DNA of 22,766 bases from CAXMRP01 sp964196155. Lineage in GTDB: Bacteria; Pseudomonadota; Alphaproteobacteria; Rhizobiales; Afifellaceae. Each line of letters opens with the position of its first letter. The stretch's first letter is position 1. Location: positions 1 to 22,766 of the forward strand of contig CAXMRP010000175.1 in assembly GCA_964196155.1 (NCBI GenBank). The letters are read 5' to 3'. Both the position numbers and the translations under genes were made by a program. This document shows, one piece after another, positions 1 to 7,983 of the stretch. Below the pieces are notes generated by a model. The model was not told the origin of the DNA. It worked only from the letters and a program-made list of their open reading frames with translations, and searched no databases.

Positions 1-83
1 ACCCTGTCAAAATCTGTAGAATATGGTTCTCGAAATCAGCTTATTTGGTTGCGTTCACCGCAAGAATTCCGCCGTTTTCAGGA

Positions 84-263
84 TCATTGAGAAATCCATT
101 CTACGCCACCGAAAAGTTCAAGCGTTTTTACACAGCCTAGGCCGGAAACAGGAGTATCCCAAATGGCGGCTTCTGGCACTTCGAAGACATGCCGAACAGC
201 TTCGGCAATGTCCGAATTGACCTCATGGGCGGACATGGTTGTACCGCTGTCTGCAGCTGACAT
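84..263 (-). CDS. Small hypothetical protein (59 aa), possible last gene of the operon
   Basis: An open frame of 59 codons runs from an ATG at 263 to a TGA at 84, directly preceded in frame by a TAA. It starts 46 bases past the stop of the isomerase gene and could be the last cistron of that operon. The predicted peptide has an acidic, helix-prone N-terminal half (SDIAEAVRHVFEVPEAAIWD) and ends in GGVEWISQ. I do not recognise the family. No good Shine-Dalgarno precedes the ATG; a second in-frame ATG lies nine codons in. Its amino-acid composition looks more protein-like than the overlapping plus-strand frame at 23-220, but it could be a decayed gene end or chance. Confidence 0.3.
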   Translation of the reverse strand: MSAADSGTTMSAHEVNSDIAEAVRHVFEVPEAAIWDTPVSGLGCVKTLELFGGVEWISQ

Positions 264-280
264 TTATTGGTATACGCCCC

Positions 281-310
281 AGTCAGCCCCGGTTTAGTCA
301 GCCCCGGTTT
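281..310. repeat. Perfect 15-bp tandem duplication
   Basis: The 15-base unit AGTCAGCCCCGGTTT occurs twice back to back (281-295 and 296-310). It ends inside the TAA stop codon (310-312, minus strand) of the isomerase gene. It looks like a slippage duplication just outside the reading frame. Confidence 0.85.
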
Positions 311-927
311 TAGTTGGCCGTGTACGGTGCCCGGCCGCTGGTCAGCGCGTCATCGATCAATTCGATCCTGTCCTGGCCCCAGAAGGCTTCGCCATTGAGT
401 ACGTAACAGGGCGTGCCGATGACCTGGATGCCGACAGCTTCCTCGGTATAGCCTTTGTGGATCGCCGCCACGCCATCGCTTTCGGCGGCCGCCAGGATCG
501 TATCGGCATCGTGATCGGACCCGGTGAGCAGTCCGGCGATCACCTCGCGGTCCGACAGGTCCAGTTCGTTGGCCCACACCGCCTTGAATGCCGCATCCAT
601 ATACGCCGCCGGATCGCCCTCGGCCTTGGTGATCGCAATTACGCAGCGGTCGGCAAGGGTCGGATTGGTCGGAAAATGTTTGGGACGCAGGTTCAGCGGT
701 ACGCCGCGCCGCTCGCGCCAGCGCTGCAATTCGATCAGCCGCGCGTCCTGGCGCGCTTTCGATCGTTTGCCCAGCGGCACCGATCCCGAATTTTCCCACA
801 CCGCCATCAGCCCGACGGGCTTGTAATCCAGTTCCGCCCCGTGCCGGGACGCCACATTCTGTATCGCCCCGTGGCCAAGATAGGAAAACGGCGAAATCAG
901 CGTAAAATAATAGTCGATACGGGTCAT
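310..927 (-). CDS. 2-hydroxychromene-2-carboxylate isomerase family protein (DsbA-fold, kappa-GST-like)
   Basis: This 205-residue protein has the DsbA-like thioredoxin fold of the HCCA isomerase/kappa GST family. Family members isomerise 2-hydroxychromene-2-carboxylate using glutathione; in beta-oxidation operons the true substrate is generally unknown. The N-terminus reads DYYFTLISPFSYLG, with a serine (SPFSYLG) where thiol-disulfide DsbA proteins have CxxC. This is typical of the isomerase group. Further family marks are LQRWRERRG, PKHFPTNPTLADR, and IGTPCYVLNGEAFWGQDR near the C-terminus (cis-Pro context, GQDR). The ATG at 927 was chosen over the longer frame to 984 because GGAGGGGGAACG precedes it at good spacing and the conserved N-terminus begins there. 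It lies 135 bases downstream of the fadJ-like gene, same strand. Specific substrate unproven. Confidence 0.85.
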   Translation of the reverse strand: MTRIDYYFTLISPFSYLGHGAIQNVASRHGAELDYKPVGLMAVWENSGSVPLGKRSKARQDARLIELQRWRERRGVPLNLRPKHFPTNPTLADRCVIAITKAEGDPAAYMDAAFKAVWANELDLSDREVIAGLLTGSDHDADTILAAAESDGVAAIHKGYTEEAVGIQVIGTPCYVLNGEAFWGQDRIELIDDALTSGRAPYTAN

Positions 928-1062
928 GGTGGACGTTCCCCCTCCACAGCGCATTCCCAAATCCGCGAACCGGAAATCAGGCAATCCTGCGCGTTACATC
1001 ACTTCGTTCGCCGGCCCGGTTGAAATCGGAGCCGGCGGATCAGGTGGCCGACTGATCGGCCG

Positions 1063-3282
1063 TTACGCGGCGTCCCGTTCTTCCGGCACCGCAAAACGGT
1101 CATAGAACGTCTCGCCGCTTGCCGCCAGTTCTTCCAACAGGGCAATCGGCCGGAAACGTTCGCCATGGGCTTCCATCAGGCCGTTGAGCATGGTGACAAA
1201 CGCCCCCGCGCCCATCTGGTCGATGTAGGACAGCGTGCCGCCGGACCAGGGGGCAAATCCGAAACCGAGAATAGAGCCGACATCGGCCTCGCGCGGATCG
1301 GTAACCACCCCTTCGGCCATCGTCTTGGCCGCTTCCAGCGCCTGCACCGCCAAAAGCCGGTCTTTCAGTTCCCCGACATCGAAATCATCGCCGGCTTTGG
1401 CCTTGGCAATGTCACCAAGCCCCGGCCACAGCGCCTTGTTGCGCCCGTCATAGTCGTAAAAGCCCTTGCCGTTCTTGCGGCCGAACCGTTCCTGCCTGAC
1501 CACCATTTCTTCCAGCAGCGCCCGTTGTGCCGGGTCGATGGCTTCGGCACCCAGATCCGCCCCCAGATCCGCCTCTGTTGCGGTCAGGATTTTCCAGCCC
1601 AGATCCAGCCCGACCTCATCCATCAGCGATAACGGCCCGACCGGCATCCCGGCCTGGCGAGCGACATTTTCCACCATCGCCGGCGGCACGCCCTCCATCA
1701 GCATCAACTGGCCTTCGCGGATATAATTGAGCACACAGCGGTTGGCGAAGAACCCGCGAGTGTCATTGACCACGATCGGCGTCTTTTTGATTGCCCGCAC
1801 AAAATCGAGCGCCGCCGCCAGCGCCTTGTCGCCGGTCTTGGTGCCCAAAATGATCTCCACCAGCATCATCTTGTCGACCGGCGAGAAAAAGTGAATGCCG
1901 ATGAACTTGGTTTCGTCCTTGTAGGTTTTCGCCAGGGAGGTGATCGGCAGGGTCGAGGTGTTGGAGGCAAATATTGCATCATCATCCAGATGCGCCATGG
2001 CGTTTTTGGTGGCCGCGGCTTTGACCGCGCGGTCTTCAAACACCGCCTCGATCACCAGATCGCAACCGGCAAGTTGGCTGTAATCGTCTGTGGGGGAAAT
2101 TCGCGCCAGCAGCGCCTCGCCCTTGTCTGCCTCGACAAAACCTTTGGAAACGCCTTTCTTGACCAGTTCCTCGGCGTGGCCCTTGCCCTTGTCGGCTGAC
2201 GCCTGATCCCGGTCAATCAGCACCACCTCGATGCCGGCATTGGCCGTTGCGTGGGCAATGCCCGCGCCCATGAACCCGGCGCCGATCACTCCGACTTTTT
2301 CCAGTCTGGTCGGCGGTACCACGGCCGGCCGCCGAGCCCCCTTGCCCAGCGCCTGCATGGAGACGAACAGCGAGCGGATCATCGCCCGCGCCTGTGGTGT
2401 CTGCAACACATGCGCGAAATAGCGGCTTTCCACCTCCAGCGCCCGGTCCATCGGCAGTTGCAGGCCCTCGAACACGCTCTGCATGATCGCCCGCGCGCCG
2501 GGATAATTGTCGTGGGTTTCCTTGCGGTAAATCGCATTGGCCGCCGGCCACAGCTGGAACCCCGCCGGCGAAAACACCTTTTGCGCGCCCGACAACCGGT
2601 AGTCCTTTTTGTCCCACGGCTTTACCGGATCAAGGCCTTCGGCAAGCATCGCCTTGGCGGTGGCTACCAGATCATCGACCGACACAACCTTGTCGGCGAG
2701 CCTCATCGCCAGCGCCTTTTTGCCGTTCTGGTTGCGGCCCTGCAGCAGCATTTGCAGGCCGGCCTGGGGCTCGGCCATCCGCATTACTCTTTGGGTGCCA
2801 CCGGCACCGGGGAAAATGCCGATCTTGACCTCCGGCAGCCCCATCTTTGTCGCCCGGTCATCGGCCATCACCCGGCCATGACAGGCCAGCGCCAGTTCGG
2901 TGCCGCCGCCCATGCAGGTGCCGGCGATCGCCGCGACGAAGGGTGTGCCGCAGGTTTCCAGCTTGCGGTAGATTTGCGACAGCCGCCGCGATTCAGCCAG
3001 CAATGCGGCCTTGGCGGCATCGGGATCATCGGTCAGTCGCTTTTCATATTCGCCGAACAGCCCGTGCAGCATGGTTATATCGGCGCCGCCGGTGAAATCC
3101 TTCTTGCCCGAACAAATCACCGCGCCCTTGATGGCGTCATCGGCAGCGATCTGATCGATCAGCGCGTCCAACTCCTCAATCACCGCCAGCGTAAAGACAT
3201 TCATCGACCGCCCGTCCATGTCCCAGGTGACCAGGGCAATGCCGTCGCTGTCGGTCTCGATTGTAAAATTCTCAAACGTCAT
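1063..3282 (-). CDS. fadJ: Bifunctional enoyl-CoA hydratase / 3-hydroxyacyl-CoA dehydrogenase (FadJ/FadB type)
   Basis: This 739-residue cytosolic multifunctional beta-oxidation enzyme hydrates trans-2-enoyl-CoA and oxidises the L-3-hydroxyacyl-CoA with NAD+. The N-terminal crotonase domain (about 1-200) has the oxyanion segment SGKKDFTGGADI (58-69) and both catalytic glutamates, E129 (CMGGGTELALACHGR) and E151 (GLPEVKIGIFPGAGG). The dehydrogenase domain starts near 328 with the Rossmann motif GVIGAGFMGAG. It contains the GIHFFSPVDKM catalytic-histidine segment and is followed by two HAD C-terminal domains to the end. The length fits alphaproteobacterial FadJ (about 730-740). The ATG at 3282 has a GGAAGGAAC ribosome site; the frame upstream to 3360 lacks family similarity. 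The gene follows the cupin by 37 bases. Whether FadB or FadJ is the better name cannot be settled here. Confidence 0.95.
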   Translation of the reverse strand: MTFENFTIETDSDGIALVTWDMDGRSMNVFTLAVIEELDALIDQIAADDAIKGAVICSGKKDFTGGADITMLHGLFGEYEKRLTDDPDAAKAALLAESRRLSQIYRKLETCGTPFVAAIAGTCMGGGTELALACHGRVMADDRATKMGLPEVKIGIFPGAGGTQRVMRMAEPQAGLQMLLQGRNQNGKKALAMRLADKVVSVDDLVATAKAMLAEGLDPVKPWDKKDYRLSGAQKVFSPAGFQLWPAANAIYRKETHDNYPGARAIMQSVFEGLQLPMDRALEVESRYFAHVLQTPQARAMIRSLFVSMQALGKGARRPAVVPPTRLEKVGVIGAGFMGAGIAHATANAGIEVVLIDRDQASADKGKGHAEELVKKGVSKGFVEADKGEALLARISPTDDYSQLAGCDLVIEAVFEDRAVKAAATKNAMAHLDDDAIFASNTSTLPITSLAKTYKDETKFIGIHFFSPVDKMMLVEIILGTKTGDKALAAALDFVRAIKKTPIVVNDTRGFFANRCVLNYIREGQLMLMEGVPPAMVENVARQAGMPVGPLSLMDEVGLDLGWKILTATEADLGADLGAEAIDPAQRALLEEMVVRQERFGRKNGKGFYDYDGRNKALWPGLGDIAKAKAGDDFDVGELKDRLLAVQALEAAKTMAEGVVTDPREADVGSILGFGFAPWSGGTLSYIDQMGAGAFVTMLNGLMEAHGERFRPIALLEELAASGETFYDRFAVPEERDAA

Positions 3283-3319
3283 CGGATTGTTCCTTCCCGC
3301 TCGCCAGCCAGCCCGCCAG

Positions 3320-3778
3320 TCAATAGGGCGTCCCGTCTTTATGTTTGTATCCGGCACCACTGGCGTCTTTGTGGAACGTCATGTCGATGTCGGAATATTC
3401 GCCGCTTTCCTCAATCGCCCGGGTGCCGATTTCCAGATAGAGCAGATCGGCATCGGAGCGGTTGACCAGATGATGACCGTTTTCGATCCCTGCCTTGAAC
3501 GTGGCCGCATCGCCGGGCCGCAAAATCGTCTCGCCTTCGTTCTCGATCAGCGTCGCTTCACCGGACAGGATATAGACGAACTCATCCTCGTTGCGGTGCC
3601 AGTGGCGCTGGGCCGATCCCGCCCCCGGTGTCAGCCGGGTAAGATTGACGCCGAACTGGGTCAGTCCGCCGGCATCGCCCAGTTTCTTCCGGTGCCGCCC
3701 GGCAACCAGCTGGTCAAATGGCGGCGGATATCCGGTGCCGTTGATCTCGTCCGTCCCGTCAATATCAATCTTCGGCAT
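3320..3778 (-). CDS. Cupin-domain protein
   Basis: This 152-residue single-domain cupin shows motif 1 as HWH...E: H59, H61 and E66 in QRHWHRNEDEFVYILSG. Motif 2 is PGDAATFKAGIENGHHLVN, which supplies the fourth ligand histidine (about 101-102), so a metal site is likely intact. Such small cupins can be isomerases, dioxygenases or ligand sensors; the substrate cannot be read from sequence. It starts 3 bases after the thiolase stop and ends 37 bases before the fadJ start, so it is co-translated in the beta-oxidation operon. A cupin between fadA and fadJ suggests a role in acyl-CoA metabolism or sensing, but that is inference from position only. Confidence 0.88.
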   Translation of the reverse strand: MPKIDIDGTDEINGTGYPPPFDQLVAGRHRKKLGDAGGLTQFGVNLTRLTPGAGSAQRHWHRNEDEFVYILSGEATLIENEGETILRPGDAATFKAGIENGHHLVNRSDADLLYLEIGTRAIEESGEYSDIDMTFHKDASGAGYKHKDGTPY

Positions 3779-3781
3779 CGC

Positions 3782-4990
3782 TCAGACCCTTTCGATAATG
3801 GTGGCGGTGCCCATGCCCGCGCCGATGCACAAGGTGACCAGCGCCGTGTTGAGATCGCGCCGCTCCAGTTCATCCAGCACCGTGCCCAGGATCATCGCCC
3901 CGGTTGCGCCGAGCGGATGGCCCATGGCAATCGCCCCGCCATTGACGTTGACGGTTGCCGGATCGAGATCGAAGGCCTGCATGTAGCGTAGCACCACCGA
4001 GGCGAAGGCCTCGTTGATCTCGATCAGATCGATATCGCCCAGCGCCATGCCGGAGCGCCGCAGAAGTTTTTCGGTCACATCCACCGGCCCGGTCAGCATC
4101 AGTGCCGGCTCCGAGCCGATATTGGCAAAAGCGCGAATTTTGGCGCGTGGGCGCAAGCCCGTCGCCTTGCCGCCGGCCTCGTTGCCGACCAGTACCGCCG
4201 CCGCGCCATCGACAATGCCCGACGAATTACCGGCATGGTGGACATGATTGATTTTCTCGATTTCCGGATGGGCCGCGATTGCCACGGCGTTGAAGCCGCC
4301 CATCTCGCCCATGATCTCGAACGAGGCGTTGAGCGCACCGAGCGACTGCATGTCGGTTTCCGGTCGCGGATGTTCGTCCCGGTCGAGCAGCGTCAGCCCG
4401 TTGATATCGGTCACCGGCGCAATGGATTTGTCGAAACGGCCATCGCCCCAGCTTGCCGCCGTGCGTTTCTGACTCTCCACCGCATAGGCATCGCAATCGT
4501 CGCGGGAAAAACCATACTTGGTGGCGATCAGATCGGCCGACACCCCTTGCGGCATGAAATAGGACGGCACCGCCACCTGTGGATCGACCGGCCAGGCGCC
4601 GCCCGATGCACCGATGCCGACCCGGCTCATTGATTCCACCCCGCCGGCGATCACCAGATCGTGCTGCCCGGTCGCCACCTGACCACTGGCGACATTCACC
4701 GCATCGAGTCCCGAGGCGCAGAACCGGTTGATCTGCATCCCCGGCACATGGTGGCCATAGTCGGCGGCAAACACTGCCGCGCGCGCCACGTCGCCGCCGG
4801 CCTCGCCAACCGGATCGACACAGCCCAGCACCACATCGTCGACCAGTTTGGTGTCAAGGTCGTTGCGCTCGCGGATCGCTTCCAGTGTCGTTGCCGCCAG
4901 CCGCACGCTCGGCACGATGTGCAGCGATCCGTCCGGCTTGCCACGTCCGCGCGGTGTTCGCACATGATCGTAGATATATGCATCGGCCAT
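3782..4990 (-). CDS. Acetyl-CoA C-acyltransferase (thiolase)
   Basis: This 402-residue thiolase, close to the usual ~400, performs the last beta-oxidation step: thiolytic cleavage of 3-ketoacyl-CoA to acetyl-CoA and a shortened acyl-CoA. All catalytic elements are visible. The acylated nucleophile is C91 in NRFCASGLDAV, the general-base histidine is H358 in GGAIAMGHPLGATGA, and the second cysteine is C388 in CIGAGMGTA. The N-terminus DAYIYDHVRTPRGRGKPDGSLH resembles the FadA-like degradative group more than biosynthetic PhaA. It sits between the small RHH-like gene (72-base gap) and the cupin (3-base gap). The context with FadJ and an acyl-CoA dehydrogenase supports a degradative 3-ketoacyl-CoA thiolase. 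Chain-length specificity is unknown. Confidence 0.95.
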   Translation of the reverse strand: MADAYIYDHVRTPRGRGKPDGSLHIVPSVRLAATTLEAIRERNDLDTKLVDDVVLGCVDPVGEAGGDVARAAVFAADYGHHVPGMQINRFCASGLDAVNVASGQVATGQHDLVIAGGVESMSRVGIGASGGAWPVDPQVAVPSYFMPQGVSADLIATKYGFSRDDCDAYAVESQKRTAASWGDGRFDKSIAPVTDINGLTLLDRDEHPRPETDMQSLGALNASFEIMGEMGGFNAVAIAAHPEIEKINHVHHAGNSSGIVDGAAAVLVGNEAGGKATGLRPRAKIRAFANIGSEPALMLTGPVDVTEKLLRRSGMALGDIDLIEINEAFASVVLRYMQAFDLDPATVNVNGGAIAMGHPLGATGAMILGTVLDELERRDLNTALVTLCIGAGMGTATIIERV

Positions 4991-5062
4991 CAGGCATTCC
5001 TTTCACTATTGGTCTTAAACGCAGTCAGCTACCGAAATTGGGCAACGAAATTGGGCGTTGGC

Positions 5063-5299
5063 CTAGCGTTTCATCGCACCGGGAGCCGGCGCGCCATATT
5101 CGGCGATAAAGTCATCGAACACGCCGGCGAGTTTGCCAGCATCGGCATAATCGTCAAGCCGCTCCAGAAGAACGGTAAGCAGGTAATTGTTGGAAAGCCC
5201 ATAGCGCCCGTTGAGCGCCCGCAGCCGGGTATAGGCGTCCTCGGTCATCGCCGCATTGAAACGCTTGGGCAGCGGCAGGCGTTTGGGTTTATCGGCCAT
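5063..5299 (-). CDS. Small ribbon-helix-helix-like protein of the beta-oxidation operon
   Basis: This basic protein of 78 residues carries a short strand-helix-helix segment (PKRFNAAMTEDAYTRLRAL, then GLSNNYLLTVLLERLDDYAD) that resembles a ribbon-helix-helix fold. It has an acidic tail (FDDFIAEYGAP). I recall small proteins of this type in equivalent rhizobial beta-oxidation operons, but no function is known to me. ATG at 5299 was preferred because GGAGG lies 10 bases upstream; a GTG at 5305 is the alternative, at 4 bases. It follows the acyl-CoA dehydrogenase after a 136-base gap that holds a palindromic repeat, and precedes the thiolase. A DNA-binding role is inferred only from fold resemblance. 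Confidence 0.7.
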   Translation of the reverse strand: MADKPKRLPLPKRFNAAMTEDAYTRLRALNGRYGLSNNYLLTVLLERLDDYADAGKLAGVFDDFIAEYGAPAPGAMKR

Positions 5300-5338
5300 C
5301 GACACTGTGCCTCCAACTAAGGTGCCTTGCGCCCCCTA

Positions 5339-5438
5339 GCGCATTCCGAAAAGTGGGAACCGGTTTTCGGATAAAATGCGCGAATGAACAAAAACATAGA
5401 GCGTATTGAGTGATTCGATAATCACGAAAAACGCTCTA
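5339..5438. repeat. Two-hairpin dispersed palindromic repeat of rhizobial type
   Basis: The first hairpin has outer arms GCGCATT (5339-5345) and AATGCGC (5375-5381), with inner arms CCGAAAA (5346-5352) and TTTTCGG (5364-5370). The second has outer arms TAGAGCGT (5397-5404) and ACGCTCTA (5431-5438), with inner arms GTGATT (5410-5415) and AATCAC (5420-5425). The core (GTGGGAACCGGTTTTCGG, then AGAGCG) matches, from memory, an intergenic repeat found in very many copies in Rhizobiales. The right arm contains the stop codon of the acyl-CoA dehydrogenase gene. It may act as an mRNA-stabilising or attenuating structure inside the operon. Confidence 0.85.
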
Positions 5439-7244
5439 GAACGCCTCTGCCGGCATGGCCATCACCGTGTCGGCGCCAGTCTGTATCCGTGCCAGGTGGG
5501 CTGCTGTCTCCGGCATGATGCGATCCATGAAAAACTTCGCCAGCATCAGCTTGGATTCATAAAACGCCGGAGCCGGACCCTCGCCGCCGTTGCTGCCGTC
5601 TGCCAGTTTCTCTTGCGACGCCTTGGCGATCCGCGCCCACATATAGGCAAGGCCGACAAGGCCGAACAGATGCATGTAATCGGTCGATCCCGCCCCGGCA
5701 TTGTCCGGTTTCGCCATGGCGTTCTGCATAAACCACATGGTCGCTTCCTGCAGATGGTCAAGGCCGGTTTTCAGCGGCCCGCAATAAGGCGCCATGGTTT
5801 CATCGTCGGCAGTCTCCTTGATGAAGTCGCCAATCTCCGTGAACAGCGCCATCACCGCCTTGCCGCCATCCTTGGGCAGTTTGCGGCCGACCAGATCAAG
5901 CGCCTGAATGCCGTTGGCGCCCTCATAGATCTGCGCGATACGGGCGTCGCGGACAAACTGCTCCATGCCCGATTCTCGGATATAGCCATGACCGCCGAAT
6001 ACCTGCTGGGCCTGCACGGTGTTTTCAAAACCCTTGTCGGTCAAAACGCCCTTCAGGACAGGCGTCAAAAGGTTCATCATCGCATCCGATGTGGCGCGGC
6101 TGTCGGCATCGTCAGCCCGCTCGGAAACGTCGCCATGCAACGCCGTCCACAGCAACAATGCGCGCGCGCTCTCGTTAAACGACCGGATTGTCATCAGGAT
6201 CCGGCGAATATCGGGATGAACGAGTATCGGATCGGCGCTCTTGTCGGGCTCGGCATCGCCGGACAGCGCCCGGCCCTGACGCCGGTCGCGGGCATAGGCG
6301 GAAGCGTTTTGATAGGCCACTTCCGACATCGCCAGGCCCTGTGTCGCAACGCCGATGCGCGCCTCGTTCATCATCGTGAACATGGCGCTGAGCCCCTTGT
6401 GCTCCTTGCCGACCAGCCAGCCGGTGGCGCCATCATAATTCATCACGCAGGTGGCATTGCCGTGGATGCCCATCTTCTCCTCGATCGATCCGCAACTGAC
6501 ACCATTTGTCTCGCCCGGACTGCCGTCCGCGTCGGGTATGAACTTCGGCACCACGAACAGGGAGATTCCCTTTGTGCCTTCTGGCGCGCCGTCAATGCGG
6601 GCCAGCACCAGATGGACAATGTTTTCGGTCAGGTCGTGGTCGCCGGCCGAGATAAAAATCTTCTGGCCGGTGATCGCATAGGTGCCATCGTCACCCGGTA
6701 CTGCTTTTGATTTGATCAGGCCCAGGTCAGTGCCACAATGGGGCTCGGTCAGGTTCATGGTGCCGGTCCATTTGCCCGACACCAGATTGGGCAGATAGGT
6801 CTGCTTCTGCTCCTGTGTGCCATGTTTGATGAACGCCGCGATCGCGCCCTGGGTCAGGCCGGGATACATGCTCCAGGCCATGTTGGCCGAGGTCGTGAAT
6901 TCATTGATCACCGCCGCCAGCGCAAACGGCAGGTCCTGGCCGCCAAACTCGGTCGGTGCGGCAAGCCCGACCCACCCGGCCTGGCAATAGGTATCGTAGG
7001 CCGCCTTGAAACCGTCCGGGGTGGTGACCCGTCCGTCGTCGTGGCGGGTGCAGCCTTGCGAATCGCCATTGGCGTTCAGCGGCTGCAAAACTTCCCCGGC
7101 GAATCGCCCGCCCTCGGCAAGGATCGCCGCCACCATGTCCGGTGTCGCTTCGCCAAAGCCGCGCAAATTGGAGTGGCGGTCAATTCCCAGGACATCGTTC
7201 AGCAAAAACAGAACATCATCGACGGGCGCTGAATAAACAGGCAT
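5436..7244 (-). CDS. Acyl-CoA dehydrogenase, ~600-residue class with C-terminal extension
   Basis: This 602-residue flavoprotein catalyses FAD-dependent alpha,beta-dehydrogenation of acyl-CoA, the first step of beta-oxidation. Domains run: N-terminal helical region, the middle beta-domain with MNLTEPHCGTDLG and TGQKIFISAGDHD, and the C-terminal helical domain with QQVFGGHGYIRESGMEQFVRDARIAQIYEGANGIQ. E441 of YEGANGIQ is the expected catalytic base. An additional acetyl-CoA-dehydrogenase-like C-terminal domain follows to the end. The same architecture is used by DmdC-type methylthiopropionyl-CoA dehydrogenases, so acyl specificity is uncertain. The ATG at 7244 has GGGAG seven bases upstream. 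It is the first gene of the operon, with a MerR-type palindrome 18-33 bases upstream of the start. Its TAG stop lies in a repeat arm. Confidence 0.95.
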   Translation of the reverse strand: MPVYSAPVDDVLFLLNDVLGIDRHSNLRGFGEATPDMVAAILAEGGRFAGEVLQPLNANGDSQGCTRHDDGRVTTPDGFKAAYDTYCQAGWVGLAAPTEFGGQDLPFALAAVINEFTTSANMAWSMYPGLTQGAIAAFIKHGTQEQKQTYLPNLVSGKWTGTMNLTEPHCGTDLGLIKSKAVPGDDGTYAITGQKIFISAGDHDLTENIVHLVLARIDGAPEGTKGISLFVVPKFIPDADGSPGETNGVSCGSIEEKMGIHGNATCVMNYDGATGWLVGKEHKGLSAMFTMMNEARIGVATQGLAMSEVAYQNASAYARDRRQGRALSGDAEPDKSADPILVHPDIRRILMTIRSFNESARALLLWTALHGDVSERADDADSRATSDAMMNLLTPVLKGVLTDKGFENTVQAQQVFGGHGYIRESGMEQFVRDARIAQIYEGANGIQALDLVGRKLPKDGGKAVMALFTEIGDFIKETADDETMAPYCGPLKTGLDHLQEATMWFMQNAMAKPDNAGAGSTDYMHLFGLVGLAYMWARIAKASQEKLADGSNGGEGPAPAFYESKLMLAKFFMDRIMPETAAHLARIQTGADTVMAMPAEAF

Positions 7245-7260
7245 GGCAATCTCCCGAAAT

Positions 7261-7281
7261 TACGTTTACGTAAACGTCAAC
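7261..7281 (-). promoter_or_regulatory. Probable MerR-type operator in front of the beta-oxidation operon
   Basis: Positions 7262-7277 form a perfect 16-base palindrome, ACGTTTACGTAAACGT. Read on the minus strand the wider site is TTGAC-GT-TTACGTAA-AC-GT. It lies 18-33 bases before the acyl-CoA dehydrogenase ATG and shares its TTGAC..TTACGTAA core with the site at 7984-8007. A tentative promoter upstream on the minus strand is TTGACG with GTATAT about 20 bases further on (around 7287-7318). Binding by the adjacent MerR protein is inferred. Confidence 0.75.
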
Positions 7282-7500
7282 TACATATACTTGATCCTGA
7301 ACCAGTCGCCCGTCAAGTCTGGTGCCTAACCGAACCAATCGCAAACCTGCAATAAACCAGACCAAAACACCAAACCACGCGATAATTCGGAACAATGGCT
7401 GGGTCGGGCTGGTCATCAATCAGAAATTGCACATTTATAACAAATAGCAAATCGCGGCGCGCCATCACCAAAATATCGGGTTTGCGCCGGCGGGTAAAAC

Positions 7501-7917
7501 CTAGACGGCGCCCGCCGCGATTGCACCGGTCTCAGCGGCTTCCTGCAACTCACGCTCGCGCAACATCCCGGCCACGACGTCCCGAGTCCGGGTCAGTTCG
7601 CCAATCGCCGTCTCGATCTCCGATTTCTGATCTTCCAGCACATTAATTTGTTTGGTGAACCGCCCAAGGGCGACCTTGAGTTGTACAACCTGGCCGTCCT
7701 TGAGGTCGTATAGATCCAGCATATCTTTGATTTCATTGAGAGAAAAGCCGACCTTCTTTCCCATCAGCGCCAGTTTCAGGCGCGCCCGGTCGCGGCGATT
7801 GTAAATCCGCATCTGGCCTTTGCGCGCCGGGTTGAGCAGCCCTTTGTCCTCGTAAAATCGCAACGTCCGCAAGGTGACGGAAAATTCCTTCGACAAATCG
7901 CCGATCGTGTATTTCAT
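7501..7917 (-). CDS. MerR-family transcriptional regulator of the beta-oxidation operon
   Basis: This 138-residue regulator has a typical MerR N-terminal winged helix-turn-helix (MKYTIGDLSKEFSVTLRTLRFYEDKGLLNPARKGQMRIYNRRD split over residues 1-43). It continues through FSLNEIKDMLDLYD, followed by a long dimerisation coiled coil (about 75-125) and an Ala-rich tail. It has no C-terminal ligand domain and no metal-site cysteines, so it is unlikely to be a metal sensor. It lies 256 bases upstream of the acyl-CoA dehydrogenase on the same strand. Both genes have a matching palindrome upstream, which suggests control of the operon and autoregulation, as known for LiuR-like MerR regulators of acyl-CoA catabolism. 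Inducer unknown. Confidence 0.9.
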   Translation of the reverse strand: MKYTIGDLSKEFSVTLRTLRFYEDKGLLNPARKGQMRIYNRRDRARLKLALMGKKVGFSLNEIKDMLDLYDLKDGQVVQLKVALGRFTKQINVLEDQKSEIETAIGELTRTRDVVAGMLRERELQEAAETGAIAAGAV

Positions 7918-7983
7918 CGCCGTGCTCCCGTATCAGCGTGCCCAGGTGATGAGATCGGCACTGCAAACTGCGGCGGCATATGC

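Noticed and set aside
23..220. Plus-strand 65-codon frame at the left edge
   Set aside because: No ribosome site or recognisable motif; the opposite strand has a more protein-like frame over the same bases.
266..276. TTGGTATA shared with the IS630 end at the right edge
   Set aside because: Only eight bases match; too short to claim a solo IS end.
2251..3465. 404-codon plus-strand frame opposite the fadJ-like gene
   Set aside because: It is antisense to a clearly conserved multifunctional enzyme; its His/Arg/Gln-rich composition is typical of a shadow frame in GC-rich DNA.
5033..5056. Direct repeat CGAAATTGGGC separated by two bases
   Set aside because: Two 11-base copies between the RHH-like and thiolase genes are probably slippage; no regulatory role can be supported.
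5406..6710. 434-codon plus-strand frame opposite the acyl-CoA dehydrogenase
   Set aside because: Shadow of the dehydrogenase reading frame; no domain or signal is recognisable in it.
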